Source of the DNA: Kurthia huakuii LAM0618
Lineage (GTDB): Bacteria; Bacillota; Bacilli; Bacillales_A; Planococcaceae
Assembly: GCF_000505545.1 (NCBI RefSeq)
Contig: NZ_AYTB01000015.1
Location: 124,001-188,000 of the forward strand
Direction of reading: 5' to 3'
Length of the DNA: 64,000 bases
A program made the position numbers and the translations under genes. Position 1 is the first letter of the stretch, and every line of letters begins with the position of its first letter. A model generated the notes under the pieces. The model searched no databases, was not told the origin of the DNA, and saw nothing but the letters and a program-made list of their open reading frames with translations. Shown one piece after another: positions 54,077-62,754 of this stretch.

Positions 54077-57000
54077 ATGAAAAACATTAAAAAAGTATTA
54101 GTCGCAAATAGAGGCGAAATCGCAATACGAATTTTCCGTGCGTGCACGGAGCTAGAAATTGCGACTGTCGCTATTTACTCGAAGGAGGATACCGGTTCTT
54201 ATCATCGTTATAAAGCAGATGAAGCATATCTAGTCGGGGAACATAAAAAACCAATCGATGCGTATTTGGATATTGATGATATTATTCGTATTGCCAAACA
54301 AAGTAATGCGGATGCCATTCATCCAGGGTACGGATTTTTATCAGAAAATATTCACTTAGCAGAACGTTGTGAAGAAGAAGGCATCATTTTTATTGGGCCA
54401 CGTGTTGATCATTTAGACATGTTTGGTGATAAAGTGAAAGCAAAAGAACAAGCGAAATTAGCGAACATCCCTGTCATTCCAGGGAGTGACGGACCTGTCA
54501 GTTCGCTAGATGATGTAATGGCATTTGCTACTACACACGGTTATCCAATTATCATTAAAGCAGCACTAGGCGGTGGCGGTCGTGGTATGCGTATTGTACA
54601 TGAAGCGTCAGAAGTAGAAGAAGCTTATACACGTGCTAAATCTGAAGCACAATCTGCATTCGGTAGTGATGAAGTATATGTTGAACGATTTGTACACAAT
54701 CCAAAACATATTGAAGTACAAATTATTGCTGATACACACGGGAATATCGTGCATTTATATGAACGTGATTGCTCGGTGCAACGTCGTCACCAAAAGGTTG
54801 TAGAAATCGCACCATCTGTGTCCTTATCTTTAGAATTACGTGAACGTATTTGCCAAGCAGCTGTACAACTTGCTGAAAATGTTGCATATGTAAATGCAGG
54901 AACAGTTGAATTTTTAGTGTCGGGCGATGAGTTTTTCTTCATTGAAGTAAACCCGCGTGTGCAGGTTGAGCACACAATTACCGAAATGATTACCGATATC
55001 GACATCGTTCAAACACAAATTTTAATTGCGGAAGGGTATTCATTACATGGCGATGTTATTAACATCCCATTGCAAGCAAATATTCGTACGCATGGCTTTG
55101 CAATCCAATCACGTGTTACAACAGAGGATCCATTAAATCATTTCATGCCTGATACAGGGAAGATTTCAGCATACCGCTCAGGTGGTGGCTTTGGTGTTCG
55201 AATCGATGCAGGCGATGCTTTCCAAGGTGCGGTGATTACACCGTATTACGATTCATTACTTGTAAAAGTTTCGACACATGCGACAACATTTGAACAAGCA
55301 GCACGTAAAATGTTGCGTAATTTACGTGAATTCCGTATCCGTGGTATTAAAACAAATATTCCATTTTTAAAAAATGTGGTACAACATCATGACTTCTTAA
55401 GTGGCGCTTACAACACATCATTTATCGATGTTACACCAGAATTATTCGATTTTGCGGAAAGTAAGGACCGCGGTACGAAAATGTTATCGTACATTGCGAA
55501 TGTAACGGTCAATGGCTTCCCAGGTATCGAGCAGCGCGAGAAGCCGCATTTTGAAACGCCGATTATTCCACCATCGAAGGTTACAGCTACTTTTTCTCCA
55601 AATTTAAAGCAAATCTTAGATGAACAAGGTGCAGATGCGGTTGCGAAGCTCGTTCAAATGAATAAGAAAGTACTTGTGACCGATACAACATTCCGAGATG
55701 CGCATCAGTCGTTACTTGCTACCCGTGTTCGCTCAAAGGATTTAATTGATGTAACAAAACCAACTGCTACGCTATTACCAAACCTATTCTCAATGGAGGT
55801 ATGGGGCGGTGCAACATTTGATGTCGCCTATCGCTTCTTAAAAGAAGATCCATGGAAGCGATTAGAAGCGATTCGCGCACTAGCACCTAATACGCTATTG
55901 CAAATGCTACTGCGCGCATCAAATGCAGTTGGATATAAAAACTATCCAGACAATGTCATTCAGCAATTTGTTAAACAATCTGCAGCATCTGGCGTTGACG
56001 TCTTCCGGATTTTTGATAGCTTAAATTGGGTGAAAAGCATGGAAATCGCAATCGATGCAGTAGGTAATGCCGGGAAAATTGCTGAAGCAGCGATTTGCTA
56101 TACGGGGGATTTAAATGACCCCAAACGTGCAAAATACAATTTAGCTTATTATAAAAAAATGGCGAAAGAGCTAGAAAATGCAGGCGCGCATATTCTAGGC
56201 ATTAAAGATATGGCAGGTTTATTAAAACCAACTGCCGCAAAACGCTTAATTACGGAATTAAAAGAAACAGTAGATATTCCAATTCACCTACATTCACATG
56301 ATACAAGTGGCAATGGCATTATCACATACAAGGAAGCCATTGATGCAGGTGTCGATATTGTTGATACAGCAATTGGCTCTCTTTCAGGGCTGACATCACA
56401 ACCAAATATTCAATCATTGTATTATGCACTGGAAGGGAATTTACGCCAACCAGATGTATCTATTCAATCATTAGAAAAGCTTTCAAACTACTGGGCAGAT
56501 GTACGCACGTATTATAGTGATTTTGAAAGTGGTTTAAAAGCTTCTAATACTGAAGTGTATCAACATGAAATGCCAGGCGGTCAATTTAGTAATTTACGTC
56601 AACAGGCAAAAGCGGTTGGCTTAGGTGAGCGCTGGAATGATGTAAAAGATATGTATCGCCGTGTGAATTTATTATTTGGTGATATTGTTAAAGTGACACC
56701 GTCATCAAAAGTTGTTGGTGATATGGCACTATTTATGGTACAAAACGATCTAAGTGAAGAAGATGTATTAACGCGTGGCCAAACAATTGATTTTCCGGAT
56801 TCAGTTATTGAATTATTTGCCGGTTACTTAGGCCAACCAGAAGGTGGTTTCCCTGAGCAATTACAGCAAGTTATTTTAAAAGGGAAGCAACCAATTACGG
56901 TTCGCCCTGGTGAGTTGCTAGAAGCGGTTGATTTTACTGATTTGGCTAAGCAACTAGCAACGGAAACAGGAAGTGTACCAACAGAGCAAGATACAATGGC

Positions 57001-57511
57001 TTATGCGCTTTATCCAAAAGTATTCACTGAATATCAAGCGGCATATGAACGATTCGGCGATATTTCTTGTCTCGATACACCAACATTCTTCTATGGAATG
57101 AAGGTTGGTGAAGAAATTAGCGTCGAAATCGAAAAAGGAAAAACATTATTTATTAAACTACTATCTATTGATGAACCCGCAGCAGATGGAACACGCCATG
57201 TTAATTTTGAGTTAAATGGTCAATCACGTTCTGTAAAAGTGAAGGATGAACGTGTGAAATCAAATGTAAAAGCTGTGCCGAAAGCAGACGTAAAAAATAA
57301 ACATCATGTCGGTGCTACAATGCCTGGTACGGTGTTGAAAGTTTTAGTTGATGTAGGCACAAAAGTAAAACAAGGTGATCAGTTAATGATTACAGAAGCA
57401 ATGAAGATGGAAACAACACTTCAAGCTCCTATGAATGGCCTCGTTAAAGCGATTCCTGTGAAAAATGGGGATACAATCGAGGTAAATGATCTACTAATTG
57501 AGTTTGCATAA
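54077..57511 (+). CDS. pyc: Pyruvate carboxylase
   Basis: 1144 residues from ATG 54077, after GGGTGGT. Biotin carboxylase domain (VLVANRGEIAIRIFRACTEL at the start, ATP-grasp loop ALGGGGRGMRIV, EVNPRVQVEHTITEM), carboxyltransferase domain from about 525 (TDTTFRDAHQSLLATRVRSK, and DSLNWVKSM, IKDMAGLLKPTAA), and a C-terminal biotinyl domain with the carrier lysine in ITEAMKMETTLQ. It makes oxaloacetate from pyruvate and needs biotin. In the operon it converts the pyruvate released by PrpB into the oxaloacetate consumed by PrpC, closing the cycle. A terminator lies at 57578-57616. Confidence 0.97.
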   Translation: MKNIKKVLVANRGEIAIRIFRACTELEIATVAIYSKEDTGSYHRYKADEAYLVGEHKKPIDAYLDIDDIIRIAKQSNADAIHPGYGFLSENIHLAERCEEEGIIFIGPRVDHLDMFGDKVKAKEQAKLANIPVIPGSDGPVSSLDDVMAFATTHGYPIIIKAALGGGGRGMRIVHEASEVEEAYTRAKSEAQSAFGSDEVYVERFVHNPKHIEVQIIADTHGNIVHLYERDCSVQRRHQKVVEIAPSVSLSLELRERICQAAVQLAENVAYVNAGTVEFLVSGDEFFFIEVNPRVQVEHTITEMITDIDIVQTQILIAEGYSLHGDVINIPLQANIRTHGFAIQSRVTTEDPLNHFMPDTGKISAYRSGGGFGVRIDAGDAFQGAVITPYYDSLLVKVSTHATTFEQAARKMLRNLREFRIRGIKTNIPFLKNVVQHHDFLSGAYNTSFIDVTPELFDFAESKDRGTKMLSYIANVTVNGFPGIEQREKPHFETPIIPPSKVTATFSPNLKQILDEQGADAVAKLVQMNKKVLVTDTTFRDAHQSLLATRVRSKDLIDVTKPTATLLPNLFSMEVWGGATFDVAYRFLKEDPWKRLEAIRALAPNTLLQMLLRASNAVGYKNYPDNVIQQFVKQSAASGVDVFRIFDSLNWVKSMEIAIDAVGNAGKIAEAAICYTGDLNDPKRAKYNLAYYKKMAKELENAGAHILGIKDMAGLLKPTAAKRLITELKETVDIPIHLHSHDTSGNGIITYKEAIDAGVDIVDTAIGSLSGLTSQPNIQSLYYALEGNLRQPDVSIQSLEKLSNYWADVRTYYSDFESGLKASNTEVYQHEMPGGQFSNLRQQAKAVGLGERWNDVKDMYRRVNLLFGDIVKVTPSSKVVGDMALFMVQNDLSEEDVLTRGQTIDFPDSVIELFAGYLGQPEGGFPEQLQQVILKGKQPITVRPGELLEAVDFTDLAKQLATETGSVPTEQDTMAYALYPKVFTEYQAAYERFGDISCLDTPTFFYGMKVGEEISVEIEKGKTLFIKLLSIDEPAADGTRHVNFELNGQSRSVKVKDERVKSNVKAVPKADVKNKHHVGATMPGTVLKVLVDVGTKVKQGDQLMITEAMKMETTLQAPMNGLVKAIPVKNGDTIEVNDLLIEFA

Positions 57512-57577
57512 TTATTTACAGAACATGAACTCCCCAACGTACATGAACGGTTAAATAACAAAAAACTCACTCCTAAA

Positions 57578-57616
57578 AGGCACACACTAATTACCCCATT
57601 AGTGTGTGTTTTTTTA
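57578..57616 (+). terminator. Terminator after pyc
   Basis: CACACACTAAT pairs with ATTAGTGTGTG and is followed by T7. Confidence 0.85.
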
Positions 57617-57659
57617 CTTAAATTTTACGAAAAAATATGATACAATAAAATTAATAACA

Positions 57660-57870
57660 TAACGTGTATGAGCTGGTGCGTGTGAGAGCATGCTTAAAAG
57701 GGAAGTGCGGTGAAAATCCGCCACTGTCCCGCAACTGTGATTCGGAGTCTTTTATATGAAGCCACTGGAATTTCTGGGAAGGCATAAAAGATGTGGATGA
57801 GAAGTCAGGAGACCTGCCAGTTTCTAGTACACACCAAATGCCTACGTGGAAATAGGTGGTGTTTTGTGCG
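57660..57870 (+). ncRNA. Second cobalamin (B12) riboswitch
   Basis: AAAAGGGAAGTGCGG at 57697, CCACTGTCCCGCAACTGTGA at 57721-57740, and the B12 box GAAGTCAGGAGACCTGCC at 57801-57818 make a complete class I cobalamin aptamer. A terminator (57921-57953) serves as expression platform. The only downstream genes before the next terminator encode two very small proteins. Confidence 0.93.
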
Positions 57871-57920
57871 ACATTTGTAGTGGGCTTTTCCCCGCTTATT
57901 TGAATTTGCATAAAAATCCG

Positions 57921-57953
57921 ACGCTATTTCTTTATTGAAATAGCGTTTTTTGT
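57921..57953 (+). terminator. Expression-platform terminator of riboswitch 2
   Basis: ACGCTATTTC pairs with GAAATAGCG(T), then T6, just before the small gene at 57991. Confidence 0.8.
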
Positions 57954-57990
57954 TTGGCTTATGTTAAATAAAAAACAAGGAGTTTTACGA

Positions 57991-58170
57991 ATGAATACAA
58001 GCACTTATGTAGAACAATTTTGGGCAATGATTTTAAACAACCAAGTAGCGGAAACTTATCGTACAATCGGCGATATGCAACACGCACTAGTGACAGGAAA
58101 TCCACAACAGCAGCAAATCATTATGCAAGCGTATGAAATTGTGCGTCAAGAATTAGTGGGGCGTGGCTAG
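57991..58170 (+). CDS. B12-riboswitch-controlled small protein 1
   Basis: 59 residues from ATG 57991, after AAGGAGTTTTACGA; an earlier ATG at 57961 is open but overlaps the terminator side. Soluble, helical and Gln-rich: MNTSTYVEQFWAMILNNQVA, then YRTIGDMQHALVTGNPQQQQ and IIMQAYEIVRQELVGRG. No family recognised. It lies directly behind a B12 riboswitch, so it should be made when cobalamin is scarce. Confidence 0.75.
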   Translation: MNTSTYVEQFWAMILNNQVAETYRTIGDMQHALVTGNPQQQQIIMQAYEIVRQELVGRG

Positions 58171-58174
58171 TATT

Positions 58175-58258
58175 ATGTTAAATGAGGCAGAAATGGACGA
58201 GTTATTACGCCAATGGGATGATGAAGAGATGTTGTATCAAGAATTTGAACTGATTTAA
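58175..58258 (+). CDS. B12-riboswitch-controlled small protein 2 (27 residues)
   Basis: ATG 58175 is four bases after the previous stop codon. The product is very acidic (MLNEAEMDELLRQWDDEEML, YQEFELI). The GTGGGGCGTG inside the preceding gene may serve as ribosome site. A strong terminator follows immediately, supporting a two-gene transcript. Confidence 0.5.
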   Translation: MLNEAEMDELLRQWDDEEMLYQEFELI

Positions 58259-58259
58259 A

Positions 58260-58306
58260 AATTGCCACCTTTGTTAGACATGTCCATCAAAGGTGGCAAT
58301 TTTTTT
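58260..58306 (+). terminator. Terminator
   Basis: ATTGCCACCTTTG...CAAAGGTGGCAAT, then T7. Confidence 0.85.
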
Positions 58307-58457
58307 AACTAAAATGCATAGTAATTGGAAGTTGAAGGAATTAGTTGTTTTTAAATAGCACTTTAACCAGGGCAAGCACAAATATGATACGTTAAAAGGT
58401 AATGAAAAAAGAGCAACCATAGCCAATCTTTTTCATAATAGATTCCTTATTATGGAA

Positions 58458-58652
58458 TTAATTAGAAATTTTTCTAAACAAAATCGAAACAAATAAGACT
58501 ACTAAAATTAAGCTTACTGATATTAAAAAAGATACGATGGCAATGAAGAATACAGCACCAACAGTAATTTCATACAAATTAAATAAATTAAGTGAAAAAT
58601 TTATAGTAAAGAGTATGCCGAATAAAATTCCTAGTGTTTTCTTTTGTAACAA
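58458..58652 (-). CDS. Possible small two-helix membrane protein
   Basis: 64 residues from TTG 58652, 6 bases after GGTGA. Two membrane helices (TLGILFGILFTINFSLNLF and VGAVFFIAIVSFLISVSLIL). No family recognised, and the AT-rich composition makes a chance frame possible. Apart from it, 58310-58680 holds nothing I can identify. Confidence 0.4.
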   Translation of the reverse strand: MLQKKTLGILFGILFTINFSLNLFNLYEITVGAVFFIAIVSFLISVSLILVVLFVSILFRKISN

Positions 58653-58754
58653 CTTAAATCACCGCTTTCTATATCCTATATATCGTCATAAATTGGAATC
58701 ATTTAACATAAAAAGAAACTTACCGATACTATGATTAAACAAAGGAGGAATTCC

Positions 58755-59462
58755 ATGCTTACGAGTATTAACAACACAAACCAGCCTTTCGCTAATCAGA
58801 ATGTTTCTATGACAGAAACTAAAAAAAACAATGAAAATTTAGTAGAATCAGTTAAATCAGAGCAACCTGTAGAAGAGAAAAAAATTCAATATGACAAATA
58901 TGGTCATACATATGTTGGGGGTATCAACGTAGCGAACTCTGTATTAGCCGATAAGTTTTCTGAAGAAGATGTGGTCAGATGGAAGGGTATTCTTGAAAGT
59001 CGAGGACCACTAACAACCGTTTTTAACCGTATTTGTTTCCCGCCCTCTTCAAACCTTCCTAGTGGAACTATGTCGATGAGCTTTTATGACTTTATGTATC
59101 TCGTAGAAAAGGGCGATGTCGTCAATCCACAACATGCATTAAATGCGGCAGATGCCAAACAGCAAGTTGAAAATGGCAACTGGTCTACTTTTTTTAAGCA
59201 TACGACGGTGTATGGCAAAAATGTCAATGCAGCGGAATATATGAAGAGTCTCCCAACGATCCAACGCATTTATGAAATGGGCTTAGTAAAACCAAATGGC
59301 GGCTTAATGACCTTCGACGATATGACGTCATTACTGCAACAAAAAAAGGATGAAGAGCAAAAAATACGATTAGACCGCGCGCATATTTACCAAGTGGAAA
59401 AGCCTGTTATGGAAATGAATACATCTGAAAAAATGAAGCAAGGGTATCGTAATTCAATTTAA
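58755..59462 (+). CDS. Intact member of the local duplicated family
   Basis: 235 residues from ATG 58755, after AAAGGAGGAATTCC. Disordered Asn/Thr-rich start (MLTSINNTNQPFANQNVSMT), then IQYDKYGHTYVGGINVANSV-LADKFSEEDVVRWKG, MSMSFYDFMYLVEKGDVVN, QHALNAADAKQQVENGNWST and a charged C-terminus. The same gene at 34861 is broken by an IS. The copies share about 80 bases of promoter, and differ mainly around residues 65-100, so this segment diverges fastest. Soluble, function unknown. Confidence 0.8.
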   Translation: MLTSINNTNQPFANQNVSMTETKKNNENLVESVKSEQPVEEKKIQYDKYGHTYVGGINVANSVLADKFSEEDVVRWKGILESRGPLTTVFNRICFPPSSNLPSGTMSMSFYDFMYLVEKGDVVNPQHALNAADAKQQVENGNWSTFFKHTTVYGKNVNAAEYMKSLPTIQRIYEMGLVKPNGGLMTFDDMTSLLQQKKDEEQKIRLDRAHIYQVEKPVMEMNTSEKMKQGYRNSI

Positions 59463-59467
59463 TAAAA

Positions 59468-59490
59468 GTTCCCTAAATTGAGTTTTGAGA
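59468..59490. repeat. Cassette-type near-palindrome
   Basis: GTTCCCTAAATTGAGTTTTG-AGA, a variant of the box GTTCCCAAAT...TTTGGGA. Directly after a stop codon and followed by the terminator at 59494-59530. Confidence 0.5.
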
Positions 59491-59525
59491 CTATCAAAAA
59501 AGTCACGATTATTGCTTCGTGGCTT

Positions 59526-59600
59526 TTTTAGTTCCTATGGCGATTCGTGAAAGTACGCAAAACACTTAGAGAATTGGAATGATTTTGTGGTCTAACCAGT
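59526..59600. repeat. Accessory ~80 bp repeat, copy 2
   Basis: TTTAGTTCCTATGGCGATTC-GTGAAAGTACGCAAAACAC and GAATTGGAATGATTTTGTGG correspond to copies at 36544, 60348 and 62106. Confidence 0.55.
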
Positions 59601-59722
59601 GCTTTGAGGGCATTCTTACTATCTTAAAGAAAAGAAAAAAAATTAGAAGGCTTGTAACTTTTAGATTGTGAATTCATATAGAAAAGTAGATTGAATAATA
59701 AGAAAAAAGGTGTGTGGTAAGT

Positions 59723-60250
59723 TTGAAAAAAATGTTAGAAAATAGGTTGGCTTATTTATATTCAGGAGAACTATTTTCTCTAATCATGTTTGTACCTACT
59801 AGTTATCTAATAAATTACGCATTTCCTAATCTACAATTGTATTCTCTATATTCATTTTGGGTATCTTTTATCCTTTTAGAGTTTCTTTTGTTACAAGGAA
59901 CGATTTATTGGTATATAAAACTTAAAAGATTAAGAAATGAGAATAACCCTATAACTCCCATTAAGGTTGTTCGACAATTACATAGTTTAAAAACAGTGAA
60001 TATAATTGTAATTGTAAGCACGATCATTGTATTTGCTTTTGATTTCATAGAATGGTATCCATCTTTGCCATTAAGCGGTTTAACAATCGCCTTCTTTATA
60101 TATATCTTTGCAATTTTAGAGTTTATTAACTACTTTTATATGCAACTCTCATACAATATCTCTGACAGTAAAGGTTTGTTAAGAAATAGAAAATTAAAGA
60201 CTTCTTGTATGAATAAAGATTTTAAACGGATTAAGAAATTGGAACTCTGA
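59723..60250 (+). CDS. Hypothetical multi-helix membrane protein
   Basis: 175 residues from TTG 59723, which follows AAAGGTGTG at suitable distance; GTG 59714 is also open. Four membrane helices (about 17-33, 44-62, 90-110, 117-137), then a basic tail RNRKLKTSCMNKDFKRIKKL. No family recognised. Stands between accessory repeats, in an AT-rich section. Confidence 0.65.
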   Translation: MKKMLENRLAYLYSGELFSLIMFVPTSYLINYAFPNLQLYSLYSFWVSFILLEFLLLQGTIYWYIKLKRLRNENNPITPIKVVRQLHSLKTVNIIVIVSTIIVFAFDFIEWYPSLPLSGLTIAFFIYIFAILEFINYFYMQLSYNISDSKGLLRNRKLKTSCMNKDFKRIKKLEL

Positions 60251-60347
60251 AAGGTAGCGCTATTTTCATTGATAACGTATTTAAGAAATAAGGTTAATAA
60301 ACACCAAAAGAGTTAGATTTTATTGACTTAAAGTAACGAAGGCTTTT

Positions 60348-60410
60348 CTAGTTCCTATGGCGATTCGTGAAAGTACGCAAAAAAGCGTTAGCAATAGTTA
60401 CAGAATTTGG
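60348..60410. repeat. Accessory ~80 bp repeat, copy 3
   Basis: TTCTAGTTCCTATGGCGATT-CGTGAAAGTACGCAAAAAAGC, then ACAGAATTTGGTTGTTTTAG. It sits about 150 bases before the next small gene. Confidence 0.55.
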
Positions 60411-60559
60411 TTGTTTTAGTTTCCTGCAATTTTTTGGGAGCTTATTTAAAATATCGTATAATGTTATAATTATCCAGTAATTGAATTTTGGGAAGGTTTT
60501 TAATGCAAGTTTGTGGGTGTCCTAGCTTAAAGAAAATTAAAATTGAGGAAAGTGAAATA

Positions 60560-60700
60560 ATGAGAAAAAAAATAGGTTCTACAAGTAAAGATTTAGCAAT
60601 ATTAGTAGTGATGGTGTTATTTTTACTTTTATTAATAATAGTAGCGAATTTTGGGTTAGGGATTCAAAAAAATGACACTATTTATATTTTGGAATATTAA
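60560..60700 (+). CDS. Small single-helix membrane protein
   Basis: 46 residues from ATG 60560, after GAGGAAAG; ATG 60503 with GGGAAGG upstream would give 65 residues. Basic N-terminus MRKKIGSTSKDL, one membrane helix (AILVVMVLFLLLLIIVANF) and a short outer tail. Not recognised. Confidence 0.5.
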   Translation: MRKKIGSTSKDLAILVVMVLFLLLLIIVANFGLGIQKNDTIYILEY

Positions 60701-60750
60701 TCAAATATAAAAGAGTGTCATGGATCATTTTTTTTAAAAGGGGTGTAATA

Positions 60751-60945
60751 TTGGACTTATATTTTTACTTCAATATGTTTAGAAATATAATTGTTACTTT
60801 TTTTCAAAATGGTATTTGGGTAATTGGATTTTTTTACTTGTTAATTAAGACATTTGAGAATGATAGACTAAAAGATTTTTCTAAATATGTAATAGGTATC
60901 GTTTTGGTAATATTACTTATTTATTCAGTAATAGAGAGCATGTAA
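60751..60945 (+). CDS. Small two-helix membrane protein
   Basis: 64 residues from TTG 60751, 6 bases after AGGGGTG. Helices NIIVTFFQNGIWVIGFFYLL and YVIGIVLVILLIYSVIES. Probably co-transcribed with the previous small gene, 50 bases upstream. Not recognised. Confidence 0.55.
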   Translation: MDLYFYFNMFRNIIVTFFQNGIWVIGFFYLLIKTFENDRLKDFSKYVIGIVLVILLIYSVIESM

Positions 60946-60991
60946 ACTTTCTATTTACTTCAAGTAATATATACATAACTAAACAAAAAAA

Positions 60992-61017
60992 CTTTCCAAG
61001 GATTCTTTGGGAAGTTT
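60992..61017. repeat. Cassette-type box acting as a terminator
   Basis: CTTTCCAAGGATTCTTTGGG-AAG, then T7; the box itself forms the terminator stem here. Confidence 0.55.
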
Positions 61018-61035
61018 TTTTAGGGAGTGGATAGT

Positions 61036-61587
61036 TTGAAATCTTTTGAAACTCAAAGATTAATATTAAGACAAATTGACGAAAGTTGGTCAGAAGAAGT
61101 TCTTCAATATTACGATAGAAATCGTCATTTCTTATCTGATTGGGAACCAAAACGTTCGGAAGAATTTTATACACTGGATTTTCAAAGAAATTTTCTTCAA
61201 GAAGATTTTAAAGCTAATGAAAGCGGAAAAATACTTAGATTATGGGTTACTAGTAAAAATGATAAGCGAAAGATTATAGGGTGTATCACATTTAATTTAA
61301 TCGTACGGGGAGTTCTACAATCTTGTATTTTAGGTTACAAACTAGACAAAGATGAAATCAATAAAGGCTTAATAACAGAAGGGATAAAGCGAGCGATTGA
61401 TGTAGTATTCGATGAAGTAAAGTTGCATAGAATCGAGGCACCCATTTTACCTATAAACACTGCTTCTATAAAAGTTGTCAGTAAATTAGGCTTCGAAAAC
61501 GAAGGTCTTTCTAAAAAATATATAAAAGTAAATGGCAAATAGGAAGATCACACGAGATGGGCATTAATTAATAGCAACGAGGAATAA
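61036..61587 (+). pseudogene. GNAT acetyltransferase (RimJ/RimL type) with premature amber stop
   Basis: Starts at TTG 61036, after GGGAGTGG. SFETQRLILRQIDESWSEEV, YTLDFQRNFLQEDFKANESG, ILGYKLDKDEINKGLITEGI and NTASIKVVSKLGFENEGLSK define a RimJ-type N-acetyltransferase. The frame meets TAG at 61540-61542 exactly where the family has Trp (VNGK-W-EDH). The same frame continues for 14 more codons, EDHTRWALINSNEE, to TAA 61585. The product lacks its last 15 residues unless the stop is read through. Confidence 0.8.
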
Positions 61588-61619
61588 GGGTTTATAAAGT
61601 ATACAAGCTAAATATAGAT

Positions 61620-61645
61620 AACGTTTCCAAATGAAACTTTGGATA
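61620..61645. repeat. Cassette-type near-palindrome
   Basis: AACGTTTCCAAATGAAACTT-TGGATA between two single genes. Confidence 0.55.
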
Positions 61646-61716
61646 TCTTTCACACCCTTGCAGTATCTATGATAAAATGGTATATATTGTATATTTTTTG
61701 ATTTGGGGGATGGGAC

Positions 61717-62025
61717 TTGAAAGTAAAGATGTGGTTTATAAAATTAATGTTTAATATTCAATTGTATGTAGGGAAAATACGTTTACTGGGCTATGCTGTG
61801 TTATTAGAGATCCTTGTAGGAATAGGCGATGTCGCTTTCTTTTTGGTGTATCCAGAAGTGTTTATTATTTTTTTCGTAATAACATTAGGCGCGGTTATGT
61901 GGAAGAAATTACGTCCCCGTTTAACGCAAATGATTTTAAAAAAACGAATGTTACTTACACCAATTTTATGTATGTTTTCGTGTCTTATTTTTATGAATTA
62001 CTGTGTTTGGTTTCAACCATATTAA
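61717..62025 (+). CDS. Hypothetical three-helix membrane protein
   Basis: 102 residues from TTG 61717, after GGGGGATGGG. Helices: YAVLLEILVGIGDVAFFLVY, PEVFIIFFVITLGAVMW and LLTPILCMFSCLIFMNYCVW. Basic middle loop. Not recognised. Followed after 8 bases by a cassette-type box. Confidence 0.65.
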   Translation: MKVKMWFIKLMFNIQLYVGKIRLLGYAVLLEILVGIGDVAFFLVYPEVFIIFFVITLGAVMWKKLRPRLTQMILKKRMLLTPILCMFSCLIFMNYCVWFQPY

Positions 62026-62032
62026 ATAAAAA

Positions 62033-62056
62033 ACGTTCCCAAATCAAAGTTTGGGA
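62033..62056. repeat. Cassette-type near-palindrome, best copy
   Basis: ACGTTCCCAAATCAAAGTTT-GGGA, followed by the terminator at 62061-62106 (AAAAAGCCACGACTCATT...AATGAGTCGTGGCTTTT). Confidence 0.65.
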
Positions 62057-62105
62057 CAATCAAAAAAGCCACGACTCATTGATTTAACAATGAGTCGTGG
62101 CTTTT

Positions 62106-62195
62106 CTAGTTAACATTATGATTCACGAAACTACCCAAGGAAAAGTGTGATCGGTAGTTACGGAATTGGAGTGATTTTGTTTCTCAAACAGAGCT
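62106..62195. repeat. Accessory ~80 bp repeat, copy 4
   Basis: TAGTTAACATTATGATTCAC-GAAACTACCCAAGGAAAAG, GTGATCGGTAGTTACGGAAT and TGGAGTGATTTTGTTTC; nearly identical to the copy at 36549-36640. Confidence 0.65.
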
Positions 62196-62246
62196 TTTGG
62201 AAACTAGCACTAATTTATTACGTCTTAGTATAACTTGGAGGTTTTT

Positions 62247-62684
62247 ATGAATAATTTGAATAGTAATGAAAATTTTATTGTTGCAGATGTAAAAAAAAGA
62301 ATAAAGAAAACTCTTAAAATGTTGATTTTGGGATTTTTTGTAGCATTCTTTATCTTACTATCGTACGTAGTTTATTGGGGCTTTTTTGAAGAAAGTTTAT
62401 TGACTAGTAAGTTATCTCCTTCAGGAAAAAGTGAAGTAGTAATTAATGAGTATGGAAATGACTTTGTTGGAGGTTCAGACACGATTAAGATATATTTTAA
62501 ACAAGATGGAATAACAAAGCAGACTAAAAAAGTTGATGTTAGTTTAATGGAATCTAATCATAGGGAAAGGTATAATATTGTTTGGTCGTCGGATGAAAAT
62601 AGAGTTTTAATATCAATGGTGTTCGAAAGATCTATTCAAGGGCTAAAATATAATTTTTCAACTCGAGATATTGAATTTGACTGA
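62247..62684 (+). CDS. Hypothetical membrane-anchored protein (DUF5412-like)
   Basis: 145 residues from ATG 62247, after GGAGG. One membrane helix (MLILGFFVAFFILLSYVVYW, about 29-48), then an outer domain of about 95 residues beginning KLSPSGKSEVVINEYGNDF and with TIKIYFKQDGITKQTKK. The P-S-G-K...V-N-E-Y-G pattern resembles DUF5412-type proteins of Bacillales; this is a tentative call. Confidence 0.65.
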   Translation: MNNLNSNENFIVADVKKRIKKTLKMLILGFFVAFFILLSYVVYWGFFEESLLTSKLSPSGKSEVVINEYGNDFVGGSDTIKIYFKQDGITKQTKKVDVSLMESNHRERYNIVWSSDENRVLISMVFERSIQGLKYNFSTRDIEFD

Positions 62685-62754
62685 TGATATATTGTTATTT
62701 CATAATTAGCACTTGATGGAAAATCTTTTGTAATAACAGTTTTAAAAAATAAAT

